This document shows positions 9,731-18,501 of a stretch of DNA of 41,129 nucleotides, one piece after another (position 1 is the first letter of the stretch; each line of letters opens with the position of its first letter). Below the pieces are notes generated by a model, which saw nothing but the letters and a program-made list of their open reading frames with translations, was not told the DNA's origin and ran no database searches. The stretch is from Hathewaya massiliensis (lineage in GTDB: Bacteria > Bacillota > Clostridia > Clostridiales > Clostridiaceae): contig NZ_CABFVD010000003.1 of assembly GCF_902143515.1 (NCBI RefSeq), positions 1 through 41,129 of the forward strand, given 5' to 3'. A program made the translations under genes and the position numbers.

Positions 9731-10588
9731 TTACTTTTTTAAATCTACAATAGCGTTTCCACCTTGAACTTGTGGAAGCTTGCCATCCCATTTATCGATC
9801 TTCTTATATTCCACAATGGAAGGTGTTAAACTTTCTTGTAACTTTTTATTTGCTTGTGCTTCACCATTAGCTTTAATTAACTTAGCATCTGCCTCAGCTT
9901 GTGCCTCAATTTTTTTCTTTTCTGCATCTATTTTAGCTCTATCTCTTTCAATTTTACTCTGTTCTAATTTTTGCTGAGAATTAATTCTTGTTTGAATTGC
10001 TTTTTCGGTTTCACTATCTAATCCTATTCTTGGGAAATTAACTGAATCAATAACTATTCCATACTCTTCAAACTTCTCCCTACTATAATCTAACATTTCT
10101 TTGTTTAACTTTCCTCTTTGCTCACCATAAATATCTATAACAGAAAATTTAGAAGATACTTCTGAAGCCCATGATTTCATTTTTCCTCTTATAAATGTTC
10201 TTTCTATTTCCTTACCACTTTGCCCTTTAAATCTAGTAAATGTCTTAGGAAGTTTTTCAGAATCAAAATGATATGCAAACTCTAAATCCACATTTATGGT
10301 TTTACCATCCTTAGTTGGGATTATAAAACTATCATCATCTTCTGAGCCTTCTCTTTTATCTTTACTTAAAAAAGCCTGTTCTGTTGCAACTGAATATTGT
10401 TTAACTGATTTTATAGGAGATACGAACTTAAGCCCTTGAGTTAACACTCTATCCTGTACTCCTCCGTTCATGCTGTAAACTATGCCTACATATCCTGGTT
10501 TAATTATCTCTGCCGATTTGATTAATATAATTACAATAAAAACCATTACTACTGCTGAAACTATGGCACCTACTTTTTTGTTTTTCAT
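9731..10588 (-). CDS. SPFH/band 7 (prohibitin-like) membrane protein
   Basis: The 285-residue protein has one N-terminal membrane segment (about residues 7-24), an SPFH domain (about 30-200, with GYVGIVYSMNGGVQDRVLTQG at its start), and a long charged alanine/lysine/glutamate-rich helix (about 205-255) that is probably a coiled coil. SPFH proteins oligomerise at membranes and act as scaffolds for proteases or microdomains. It begins right after a 45-codon membrane-protein gene (stop at 10592) and so is the second gene of a two-gene unit, with its RBS (AAAGGGGAAG) inside the end of the first gene. The exact client is unknown. Confidence 0.9.
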   Translation of the reverse strand: MKNKKVGAIVSAVVMVFIVIILIKSAEIIKPGYVGIVYSMNGGVQDRVLTQGLKFVSPIKSVKQYSVATEQAFLSKDKREGSEDDDSFIIPTKDGKTINVDLEFAYHFDSEKLPKTFTRFKGQSGKEIERTFIRGKMKSWASEVSSKFSVIDIYGEQRGKLNKEMLDYSREKFEEYGIVIDSVNFPRIGLDSETEKAIQTRINSQQKLEQSKIERDRAKIDAEKKKIEAQAEADAKLIKANGEAQANKKLQESLTPSIVEYKKIDKWDGKLPQVQGGNAIVDLKK

Positions 10589-10591
10589 TTA

Positions 10592-10729
10592 CTATTCTTC
10601 CCCTTTAAATAAATTTATTATTGGTTTTATTATATATTTTATTGTTAAACTTCCTATTCTGTCTGCAAACTTTAAACTTATTATCCAAATTAAAAATAAT
10701 ATTAATCCCACCAACATAATAAAAGGCAT
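10592..10729 (-). CDS. small single-pass membrane protein upstream of the SPFH gene
   Basis: This 45-codon gene encodes MPFIMLVGLILFLIWIISLK followed by a short basic tail ending in FKGEE. One hydrophobic helix fills the N-terminal half. AGGGGAG lies 6 nt before the ATG, and the stop is 3 nt before the start of the SPFH gene, so the two are surely co-transcribed. No family is recognised. The arrangement suggests a small partner or anchor of the SPFH scaffold, which is inference from position only. Confidence 0.65.
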   Translation of the reverse strand: MPFIMLVGLILFLIWIISLKFADRIGSLTIKYIIKPIINLFKGEE

Positions 10730-10781
10730 ATAAAATCTCCCCTTGTTTTTGTCTATAAATTAATCCATATTAAATTATCTT

Positions 10782-11945
10782 TTATATTAAATTATCTTCT
10801 TTTAATAAATTGTATAAAGTAGGGTTTAAACTAAATTCCTTCATTAGTTTCTCAACTTCACATAGTGATTTTTCTTTCTTTTCCTTAGATATATTCCCTT
10901 TTGATGCTCTAATTAATATGTTTTTAGGCGAATGTGCTATATCTATAAACTCTAAAAGCTGAGTTTTATATCCTACACTTTCTAATAGATTAGCTCTAAC
11001 TGCATCTGTCATAAGTGCAGCAACTCGCTCCTTTACTATACCGTATTTTGTAAGTATGAATAAATCTTCTGACTTTATTTGATTGTTAAATTCATGCTGA
11101 CAACAAGGTACAGAAAAAATCATTTTACTATTCCACTTTATTGCATTATATAAAGCATAATCTGTAGCTGTATCACAAGCATGTAATGTAATTACCATAT
11201 CAACTTTATCATTATACTTAAAGCCATTTATATCTCCAAGTTCAAAATGTAAATTCTCATAATTATATTCCTTAGCTATATCATTGCATTTTTTAATTAC
11301 ATCTGCCTTAAGATCTAAACCTATGATTTTTACTGGAATTTCTTTAATCTCTGTAAAATAGTAATATAGTATAAAAGTTAAATAAGACTTACCACATCCA
11401 AAATCCAAAATAGTAAGTTCTTTAAAATCCATCTTCTTTATTTCATCATCAATAATTTCTATAAATCTGTTTATTTGCTTGTACTTATCATATTTAGAGT
11501 TAACTACTTTTCCTTCCTTAGTAAAAACTCCTAAATCTATAAGTGGCTTAATTATCATCCCCTCTTTAAGAATATAATTTTTCTCTTTATTGTGACCTTT
11601 ATTAAGAAGTTTTACATTACTATCTTTTTTCTTACTTAAAAATACTTTGCCTTTTTTAGATATTTTTAAATCAAAGGTATTCCCCTCTGACCAAGCAGAT
11701 AATTGCTTATAATTTCCCTGTAAATATTCTAAAATTTTATCCTCTAAGATTTTTACATCTATATTTTCATGAAACACTTGCTTATTCGTATATTTTTCTA
11801 TTTGATAATACTGTTTTTCATTATTTTCCTTTAATGCAAAGGTTATTTTATTATATTGAACATCTTTATTAGCCTTATTACTAATAACTAACTTTATAAT
11901 ATCTTCACTTGTAATCTCACTTATTGCTTTTCTTAAATATTCCAT
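10782..11945 (-). CDS. class I SAM-dependent methyltransferase
   Basis: The protein (387 residues) has an N-terminal region without a clear family and a C-terminal Rossmann methyltransferase domain. Motif I is LDFGCGKSYLTF, followed by an acidic motif II (GLDLKADV) and the motifs TLHACDTATD and SVPCCQHE. This HACDTATD/PCCQHE pattern occurs in a group of predicted RNA methyltransferases related to the GSTCD type. I prefer the ATG at 11945, because AAGGTG lies 7 nt before it; a GTG two codons upstream would overlap that site. It is a single-gene unit. The substrate is unknown. Confidence 0.8.
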   Translation of the reverse strand: MEYLRKAISEITSEDIIKLVISNKANKDVQYNKITFALKENNEKQYYQIEKYTNKQVFHENIDVKILEDKILEYLQGNYKQLSAWSEGNTFDLKISKKGKVFLSKKKDSNVKLLNKGHNKEKNYILKEGMIIKPLIDLGVFTKEGKVVNSKYDKYKQINRFIEIIDDEIKKMDFKELTILDFGCGKSYLTFILYYYFTEIKEIPVKIIGLDLKADVIKKCNDIAKEYNYENLHFELGDINGFKYNDKVDMVITLHACDTATDYALYNAIKWNSKMIFSVPCCQHEFNNQIKSEDLFILTKYGIVKERVAALMTDAVRANLLESVGYKTQLLEFIDIAHSPKNILIRASKGNISKEKKEKSLCEVEKLMKEFSLNPTLYNLLKEDNLI

Positions 11946-12209
11946 TGTCACTCACCTTATAATTTATTTTAAATTAATCTTATTTATGTTTATACTTATA
12001 TTATTATATCTATAAAATTAATTCAAATGTTTTTCATATGGTTTACATATAAAATACTGCTATATAATTATATATTATAATTTTAAATTAAATATAGAAA
12101 TCTATTAATTTAAGTTATCTACTTACTTATTTACTTCAGCATTATAAAACTTATTATTTAATGTTATAATTATACTGGAAAATTAAAATAACTGGCTTAG
12201 GGGGGCATT

Positions 12210-12608
12210 ATGAAAAAAATACTTAAAGTTGTTGGAGCAATTATAGAAAATGAGAATAAAGAAATCCTATGTGCTCTTCGTTCACCTAAAATGAGCATTC
12301 CAAACCATTGGGAATTTCCAGGTGGAAAAGTAGAAACCCATGAAACTTTAAAAGAAGCCATTGAAAGAGAGATAAATGAAGAGTTAAATTGTTCTATTGA
12401 ATTTATGGACATATTTAATGACAATACTCATGAATATGAAAACTTCATTGTAAACTTAATTACTGTTAAATGTAAGTTAGTAGAGGGTACCCCTATTGCC
12501 AAAGAACATTCTAAATTAATATGGTTACATAGAGAAAATTTATCTTCTTTAAAATGGGCTCCAGCAGATATTCCCGCTGTGGAACAATTAATTACAGAAA
12601 AGGTATAG
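12210..12608 (+). CDS. MutT-type Nudix hydrolase
   Basis: The 132-residue protein should hydrolyse nucleoside diphosphate derivatives, probably oxidised or non-canonical nucleoside triphosphates. The Nudix box is at residues 38-60 (GGKVETHETLKEAI then EREINEELNC) with the catalytic REINEEL core intact; the glycine usual after EEL is an asparagine. The segment NHWEFPGGK just before the box is typical of MutT/8-oxo-dGTP or CTP pyrophosphohydrolases. A TATAAT at 12165-12170 and a GGGGGG site 5 nt before the ATG mark the expression signals. It converges on the helicase gene, and its last codons are part of the shared terminator. Confidence 0.88.
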   Translation: MKKILKVVGAIIENENKEILCALRSPKMSIPNHWEFPGGKVETHETLKEAIEREINEELNCSIEFMDIFNDNTHEYENFIVNLITVKCKLVEGTPIAKEHSKLIWLHRENLSSLKWAPADIPAVEQLITEKV

Positions 12609-12634
12609 CAAATTTAGCTATACCTTTTCTGTAA
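12592..12634. terminator. bidirectional terminator between convergent mutT and helicase genes
   Basis: An 18-bp perfect inverted repeat (12592-12609 with 12617-12634, 7-nt loop) overlaps the final codons of both genes. Because each arm encodes the same sequence in its own direction, both proteins end in TEKV. T-rich stretches within the arms follow the hairpin core on either strand. Confidence 0.8.
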
Positions 12635-15572
12635 ATTCTGTATATAATCCTTGTGGAACTTTATTCTCTAGACTCATTATAGTAGTAATAGGCTTTTCTC
12701 CAAAATACTTTTCTACATTTCCCTTTCCTATATAGATATATGGTTGAACTACTCCATCAATACTCTTATACTTTCTTATAAAAATATGAAGATTAATTCC
12801 CCTCTGCTTATTAAATATAATATTTTTACCTCGCTCTGAGTCCTGGGAAGTGCTATTAGGACTTTGCCATTGAAAAGTATCCCTACCTATGAATTTATCC
12901 TTATAATTTATACTTTCTTTAATATCTTTTTCTTTATGAAGATCTATAAATAAAAAATATTCTTTTCCATTGGTAATAAGTCCACTTCCCCTAAATGAAC
13001 TGTGAATCTTAGTATAATTAGATAATAATGCAGTATCTACCATTTGATATTGAGCATATAACTTTAAAAAAGGCATTCCATAGTAGTCTTCTCCAAATTC
13101 CTTTTCATACCTTATAAGCCCATAATTTATAATATCATTAATATATGACTTGTAATTTTTATTCTCTATAATCCTTTTAAAATCCTCTGTTATACTTAAA
13201 ACTTCATTTTCAAGATTAAAAGATTTTATATTGTTTTTTATTTGTCCTGAATCATAATAACTTTGATTTAAAACATTTAAAGCATGTATTACACTATTAT
13301 CATCTACCTCTTTAATGTATTTTAATATTTCTTTTTTAGCTTCCTCTTTAGTTATACTTATATTAGAAAGTAGATATTTTATAATACTAAACTCATAAAC
13401 TCTTTTTAAAGGTAACTTACTTGAAAGCTCTTTAAGTATTTTATAGAAAACTTCATCCTGTAATAAATTTTGTAGTTCTTCATCCTTTTCTATATTAGAA
13501 ACAAAGCCTAAATAGGTTTTTTCCTTGTTTATAAATCTTAAAGGGTCTGGAGCTCCATCATATTTAATATAGTCCATTAAAAAATATGGAATCTTACCAC
13601 CATTTAATTTCTTAAATTCTAGGTATTCTTCTTTTAAATATTTCATAGAATTAAAATTTTCTCTATTTAATTGTTCTAATATTCTTTCTTGAGCTATCCT
13701 ATCCATTTGAATATTAGTACACCCTGGTATATCTTCAAACTGTCTAGCCACTGCCACCTTTAAACTATCTTTATCGTAATATTTTCCTCCATTTAAGGCT
13801 AAGGCTATTAAAAAAGCTTTATTGTGATTTCCTATGAAATCCAAAACCGTTAAAAAAGATTTATCCCTATGCTTTCTTAATCCTCTTCCTAATTGTTGAA
13901 TAAATACTATAGGCGAATTTGTAGGTCTTAACATTAAAACTAAGTTAATTCCAGGTATGTCCACACCTTCATTGAAAATATCCACAGTAAATATAACTTC
14001 TAATTCATGATTATCTGATTCTAAATTTCTAATATGTTCTTCCCTTTCCTGTGGTGAATTTTCCCCTGTTAAACAAATACTTTTTATTCCTCTTTTATTA
14101 AACTCTTCAGCCATATACTTAGCATGGTCAATACTCACACAAAATCCAATACACTTACGCTTTTCTCCCTCATAACCATAAAAATTGATCTTATCTATTA
14201 TAAAATCAACTCTTTTATTGACATTTAATCTCTTGGTTAATTCTGTTATATCATTAATATCTACATCCATTAAATCAATGCCTTCAATATCTGTAATTCC
14301 AAAATAATGAAAAGGAACTATAAGTTCTAACTCTAAAGCTTCACTAAGCCTTACTTCTAGGGCTAAATTATTTCCGAAAATATCAAATATATTTTCACTG
14401 TCACATCTTTCAGGAGTTGCAGTCATTCCTAAAATAAAATCAGGTTTAAAATATTCCATTATTCTTTTATAAGAAGAACTAGCTGCATGGTGTGCCTCAT
14501 CTACAATCATATACTGAAATTCATTCGGACTAAAATTATGCAGATTTATATTCATAGATTGCACTGTGGCAAATAAATAATCAGCATTTATATCTTTTCT
14601 ACTTCCTGTTAAAAGCCCTGTGGTCTTATTTTTATTCTTAACCAGTTTTCTAAAGGTCCTTTCAGCACTTTTTAAAATTTCCTCTCTATGTACTAAAAAA
14701 AGCATCTTTTTAGGTTTATAATTAATAACATCAAAAGCGGACATATAAGTTTTCCCTGTACCTGTGGCAGCAACAACTAAAGCCTTATGTTCCCCTGATT
14801 CGCGAAGCCTATTTAAATTATTAATAGCTCTATTTTGCATAGAATTAGGTCTGATTATTTCATAGTCCGTAAAATCCAAATTTTTTCTATGCTCTGTTTT
14901 TCTTATTTCCCTTATAAAATTATTGTAATTAGTTAAAAACTCCTCATCTACAAAGGACGTTGAATTCCATAATTCTAAATATTCTTCAATAACTTCAAGG
15001 ACAAACTTATCTTCCTTTTTAGATATGACCTTAACATTCCACTCAACATTACTCTTTAAAGCACGCTGAGTTATATTAGAAGAGCCTATAATTATTTTAT
15101 ACTCATCCTTATTTTCAAATATATAAGCCTTGGTATGAAAACCCTTTTCTTTATCAGCCACGAAAATCTTTAAATCTATATTACTAAACTCTTTTATTCT
15201 CTCTAATGCTTTAGGCTCCGTAAAATTTAGATAAGTAGAAGTTATAATTTTTCCCTTAACTCCTTTTTCCTCTAATTCCTTAAAAGTATCTAATAGAAGT
15301 TGTAATCCACTAAAATTAATAAAAGCAACACTAAAATAAAATTTTTCACATTCACTTAAGCATCTTTTTAATTCATTTAAAAGATTTCCCTTATATCCAT
15401 TAGTGATTAACTTGTTACTAACTAAGTAATTATTATCCTCTATTTCTTTATGGTTAATTTTTGAATACTCATAGTACTTATCTGTAATTAGGTTTTTTTT
15501 CTTTTCTAATAACTCCGCAGTTTCACTTTCTTTATACTGGACTGAAAGTGCCCCTTCCCTTGTGAAATTCAT
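12618..15572 (-). CDS. PLD-family nuclease / SF2 helicase / DUF3427 protein
   Basis: This 984-residue protein combines an N-terminal phospholipase-D-type nuclease domain (HTK at 146-148, GSSN at 163-166, one HKD half-site), a superfamily 2 helicase (Walker A ATGTGKT 269-275, DEAHH 358-362, TATPE 384-388, QQLGRGLRKHRDK motif VI) and a C-terminal region typical of DUF3427. The helicase part resembles type III/type I restriction ATPases. Proteins of this layout are annotated as DEAD/DEAH helicases and are likely to cut or remodel foreign or damaged DNA, but the function is inferred. There is no methyltransferase next to it, so it is not a classical restriction-modification system. The RBS is GAGGGG 6 nt from the ATG. 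Confidence 0.87.
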   Translation of the reverse strand: MNFTREGALSVQYKESETAELLEKKKNLITDKYYEYSKINHKEIEDNNYLVSNKLITNGYKGNLLNELKRCLSECEKFYFSVAFINFSGLQLLLDTFKELEEKGVKGKIITSTYLNFTEPKALERIKEFSNIDLKIFVADKEKGFHTKAYIFENKDEYKIIIGSSNITQRALKSNVEWNVKVISKKEDKFVLEVIEEYLELWNSTSFVDEEFLTNYNNFIREIRKTEHRKNLDFTDYEIIRPNSMQNRAINNLNRLRESGEHKALVVAATGTGKTYMSAFDVINYKPKKMLFLVHREEILKSAERTFRKLVKNKNKTTGLLTGSRKDINADYLFATVQSMNINLHNFSPNEFQYMIVDEAHHAASSSYKRIMEYFKPDFILGMTATPERCDSENIFDIFGNNLALEVRLSEALELELIVPFHYFGITDIEGIDLMDVDINDITELTKRLNVNKRVDFIIDKINFYGYEGEKRKCIGFCVSIDHAKYMAEEFNKRGIKSICLTGENSPQEREEHIRNLESDNHELEVIFTVDIFNEGVDIPGINLVLMLRPTNSPIVFIQQLGRGLRKHRDKSFLTVLDFIGNHNKAFLIALALNGGKYYDKDSLKVAVARQFEDIPGCTNIQMDRIAQERILEQLNRENFNSMKYLKEEYLEFKKLNGGKIPYFLMDYIKYDGAPDPLRFINKEKTYLGFVSNIEKDEELQNLLQDEVFYKILKELSSKLPLKRVYEFSIIKYLLSNISITKEEAKKEILKYIKEVDDNSVIHALNVLNQSYYDSGQIKNNIKSFNLENEVLSITEDFKRIIENKNYKSYINDIINYGLIRYEKEFGEDYYGMPFLKLYAQYQMVDTALLSNYTKIHSSFRGSGLITNGKEYFLFIDLHKEKDIKESINYKDKFIGRDTFQWQSPNSTSQDSERGKNIIFNKQRGINLHIFIRKYKSIDGVVQPYIYIGKGNVEKYFGEKPITTIMSLENKVPQGLYTEFTEKV

Positions 15573-15707
15573 AAATATCCCCTCTATAGATATAATTTTC
15601 TATTGCCATTTTCTATGTTAATTCTAGCATAATATTCCCAAAAGTACACTAGAATCCTTTATTTAACCTTATTTCATGTTAAGATTGCTTCACATTACAA
15701 AATGAAA

Positions 15708-15763
15708 ATTAAATATAAAATCACCTTACTTTAAATTCTTTATGAATGTAGAAGTAAGGTGAT
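15708..15763 (-). terminator. terminator of the padR-DUF2812 operon
   Basis: ATCACCTTACTT (15720-15731) pairs with AAGTAAGGTGAT (15752-15763). On the minus strand it is followed by TTTATATTTAATTTT. It lies about 16 bp after the DUF2812 stop. Confidence 0.7.
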
Positions 15764-15779
15764 AGTTTCTATATTAATC

Positions 15780-16457
15780 TCAGTTTTCATATATACTTCC
15801 ATGATTTTTTAAATTGGAAATAAGCTTTGTATATGAAATGCTTCTGAAAGTAACATAGGAAAGAATAGAAACAAATATACCTGACCCAATAATTTTTATA
15901 ATTGTAGGCGTTTCTCCACCAAGCTTTATAAATTCGTATAAAAACCATGGTTTTTTCAGGGCAATTCTCATGATAACCTGAAACAACACTAGTGCTAATA
16001 AAAATATCTCTATGCTAATATAAGCCTTTCTTATAGATTTATAATACTGGATTTTATCTTCAATATCTGTATGAACCTGAAATTTTTCTCCATCACTTTT
16101 CTTTTCTAAAATAAGCAATTCCTTATTAATCATCCCTTTAGATTTAGCAAACTTTCCACCTTTATCTGCAAAGGGACGATATTTAATTCTACTGCAAGAA
16201 TACTGTCCAACATTAATTGGCTTTTCAAATGTGGTTATACCTACTTCATTTAAAAAGTCTTTATATTTAAGCATCTCTTCATAAGACTTATGAGCAACGT
16301 ACTCAACCTTATACTCATATTGATTAGGCAAACTATCTTCAAAATAATAGAACCATCTTGTTGTCTTTACTAAATGATATCCCTTTGTGGCCATGTTGTT
16401 TAACCAATTTTCTTGGGCATTAATTCCATCAAAGAATATTTTAAAAACTTTCTTCAT
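15780..16457 (-). CDS. DUF2812 membrane protein
   Basis: The 225-residue protein has a soluble N-terminal DUF2812 domain (starts MKKVFKIFFDGINAQENWLN, with aromatic-rich strands WFYYFED) and two hydrophobic segments near residues 147-167 and 187-205. DUF2812 proteins are often encoded directly after a PadR repressor, as here. Its start overlaps the padR end by 17 nt, and its ribosome binding site AAGGAGG lies inside padR, so the two are translationally coupled. The function is unknown; a membrane stress or drug-response role is only suggested by the PadR partner. Confidence 0.8.
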   Translation of the reverse strand: MKKVFKIFFDGINAQENWLNNMATKGYHLVKTTRWFYYFEDSLPNQYEYKVEYVAHKSYEEMLKYKDFLNEVGITTFEKPINVGQYSCSRIKYRPFADKGGKFAKSKGMINKELLILEKKSDGEKFQVHTDIEDKIQYYKSIRKAYISIEIFLLALVLFQVIMRIALKKPWFLYEFIKLGGETPTIIKIIGSGIFVSILSYVTFRSISYTKLISNLKNHGSIYEN

Positions 16458-16782
16458 CTCCCCTAATACCTCCTTTTACTGTTTCTCTTGCCAAACCATA
16501 GATACTTTCCAATCTCTTTATTTCATTTTCAACTTGTTCTTTTCCTATATCTGTTATAATATATTCCTTCTTTCGTTCCTCTTCGCTAAGCTGTATAATC
16601 CATCCCTTCTTTAAAAGATTATTTAATGCTCCATACAAAGTACCAGCACCTAGGTCAACCCTGCCATTAGTTTTATCCTTAATAAACTGCATAACACCAT
16701 AACCATGATTAGGCTTATAAAAAGCAAGTAAAACAAGTAAAGTGGTTTCTGTCAATGCACCACCCTGTACGTTATCTCTCAT
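16441..16782 (-). CDS. PadR-family transcriptional repressor
   Basis: The 113-residue protein is a short (subfamily 2) PadR winged-helix regulator: an N-terminal DNA-binding domain with LLAFYKPNHGYGVMQFI, the turn segment GAGTLYGALNNLLKKGWI and a short C-terminal dimerisation helix. These proteins dimerise and bind palindromes in their own promoter. A perfect palindrome covers the -10 box just upstream, so autorepression of this two-gene operon is very likely. It probably controls the membrane protein downstream in response to an unknown small molecule. Confidence 0.9.
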   Translation of the reverse strand: MRDNVQGGALTETTLLVLLAFYKPNHGYGVMQFIKDKTNGRVDLGAGTLYGALNNLLKKGWIIQLSEEERKKEYIITDIGKEQVENEIKRLESIYGLARETVKGGIRGDEESF

Positions 16783-16795
16783 AACTTCATCCCCT

Positions 16796-16846
16796 TATTA
16801 CGTTTAGTGATATATTCAATATATCACTAAACGTAATAGATGTCAA
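16796..16846 (-). promoter_or_regulatory. padR promoter with long perfect palindromic operator
   Basis: A 43-bp palindrome (16796-16838) has perfect 21-bp arms around a single central base; the core reads TAGTGATATATT and its complement. On the minus strand TTGACA (16846-16841) and TATATT (16823-16818) are 17 bp apart, so the -10 box sits in the palindrome centre. A bound dimer would block RNA polymerase. It lies 14 bp upstream of the padR start. Confidence 0.8.
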
Positions 16847-16916
16847 TAAATTAATATCTAAATCTAAAGTTTTTACCAAATGCTTATGTATGAGTATATG
16901 ATAAACAGAGTTATAA

Positions 16917-16965
16917 GTTTTCACAGAGTGCCATGGGAGTATTAGACCAGGTAGTTATCATATAA
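16917..16965 (+). repeat. dispersed intergenic repeat, partial copy
   Basis: TTTTCACAGAGTGCCATGGG followed by AGTATTAGACCAGGTAGT matches the right-hand half of the repeats at 476-570 (minus strand) and 39303-39399 (plus strand). The left half with the hairpin is absent. Confidence 0.6.
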
Positions 16966-16975
16966 AACTTTAATT

Positions 16976-17011
16976 TTAAAAATCCAGAAGCTAACTAATA
17001 ACTTCTGGATT
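16976..17011 (-). terminator. terminator after the LRR-like gene remnant
   Basis: AATCCAGAAG (16981-16990) pairs with CTTCTGGATT (17002-17011), and a T run follows on the minus strand. It follows the decayed ORF and the splB gene. Confidence 0.75.
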
Positions 17012-17029
17012 AATTGATTAATTAAATTT

Positions 17030-17248
17030 TTAATTATTATAATAAACATAACTGTGTAAATCCTTTTCTAAATTTTCTTTTGTTAATTTTGCATAACTAC
17101 GGTCTGGTGTCTTATGTATTGCAGTTCTTATAACTCAGTTAAGCATTGGATCCTGTATTACATCATCTTTTTCAGGTTGTGCTGTAACTTCATTCTTGTT
17201 TAAAACATATGCCTTACATATGTTTGCTCCCCTCAATGAGAACAACAT
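17030..17248 (-). pseudogene. remnant of a secreted leucine-rich-repeat-like protein
   Basis: From the ATG at 17248 the frame reads a hydrophobic start (MLFSLRGANICKAYVLNKNE), then EKDDVIQDPMLN, an in-frame TGA at 17135-17137, then VIRTAIHKTPDRSYAKLTKE and a TAA at 17030. The pattern DPxLNxVIRxAI...LTKENLE resembles the N-terminal cap of clostridial and internalin-like LRR proteins, with a stop where a glutamate is expected, and the repeats themselves are missing. The open frame continues upstream of this ATG with more hydrophobic codons, so the true start may be lost. It starts just behind splB. The family assignment is tentative. Confidence 0.4.
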
Positions 17249-17280
17249 AAAAAAACATAATAATGGTACACTAAAACTCT

Positions 17281-18302
17281 TTATATAATATACTTTATCT
17301 CACAATTAGTAAAAATCTCTTTAATGTTCTCCTCAAAAAAATTTTTAATTTCACTTATGCTCTCCTTAGGATATACATATTTTCCATACCCAAATTGACC
17401 ATACTTATATTTTCTTTCTTCTTCATTCATGGGTAATTTATTGTCTGGAAATACTTCCATTATTATATTTTTAGCTCTTGTGGTATATCTATGAGATATG
17501 ATTTCAAAAGTAATTGGATAACTTAAATCTTTAGGCAATTCTTTATTTAAACACAATAATAAATTTCTGTATTCTTCTTTCCAATTATCATATATAAAAA
17601 CTGGTGCTATTATATATCCAATTGGATATCCTGCTTTAGCAGCCTTAACACTTCCTTCTATCCTATTATTTATTGATGCAGTTCTTTTTTCATAATTACT
17701 TATTACTGTATCTGTGTTTATTGTAAATCTAATTTCTGTTTTCCCATTATGTTTTAGATCTAAAAGTCCATCAATACCACTATATTTAGTCACAAATCTA
17801 AACCTACCATACTCATTATTTGCAAAAAGTTTATAGTAGTTTTTAATATTTCTGTGTATGGTTCTATAGGTACTGGATCCGAGGTTGCGGCACCTTCAAA
17901 TATGGTTATTTCAGGAATTCTATCTTTTATATATTCTTCTGCCTGATTTAATATATCTTCTATATTAGCATTAACTTTTACATAGGGTTTATCACCTAAG
18001 TTGGTATTCAAATAACAATATTCACAATTCCCTATGCAACCTGAAACTAAGGGTAACTGATAATGTGCTGATGGTTTACATGATTGAAACTTTAATCCCT
18101 TTTTTACCCCTACAACTAAAGTGTTTTTTCCCTCCCTATAAAACTCATATAAATTTTCTCCTGGAATATGTTGTTTTACCTTATTTGAGGTTAATCTTAT
18201 AAGTTCGATATTTTCATCTTCTTTAAATTTATCATATATTTTTTTACCTATTTCATGATCTAAAGAACCCTTTTCAAATATTATTCTCTTAGGAATAAAC
18301 AT
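17281..18302 (-). pseudogene. splB: spore photoproduct lyase, interrupted by a single-base frameshift
   Basis: Two consecutive frames together make one spore photoproduct lyase, a radical-SAM enzyme that repairs the thymine dimer of spore DNA. The first part (from ATG 18302; MFIPKRIIFEKG) holds the radical-SAM cluster CIGNCEYCYLN and ITIFEGAATSDPVP. The second part continues with GIDGLLDLKHNGKTEIRFTI to the end (GQFGYGKYVYPKE). The frames switch at the T5 run 17824-17828 (read on the minus strand): one extra T restores ...TTINFFANNEYGRFRFVTKY. It is either a genuine 1-bp deletion or a homopolymer sequencing error. An upstream ATG at 18326 is less likely, because an AAGGAG site lies after it. 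Confidence 0.88.
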
Positions 18303-18501
18303 GGCATACTCACACTCCTTATACATATATTTTACCTTTTATCTCAAATATAATACTAACTTTAGTTAGGAATATTAAAACATCAAATATTGTAAATAAT
18401 AACTGGATTCTGATAAAAATTATGATATACTTATATGAGTAAAATTAGGAAAATATATTCCCTTAATATGGAATAAAATTCAAAAACGAAAGGATAAGCT
18501 T

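Noticed and set aside
17820-17832. Programmed frameshifting in splB
   Set aside because: The T5 run is not a standard slippery heptamer in the right frame and other splB genes are not known to me to use frameshifting; mutation or sequencing error is simpler.
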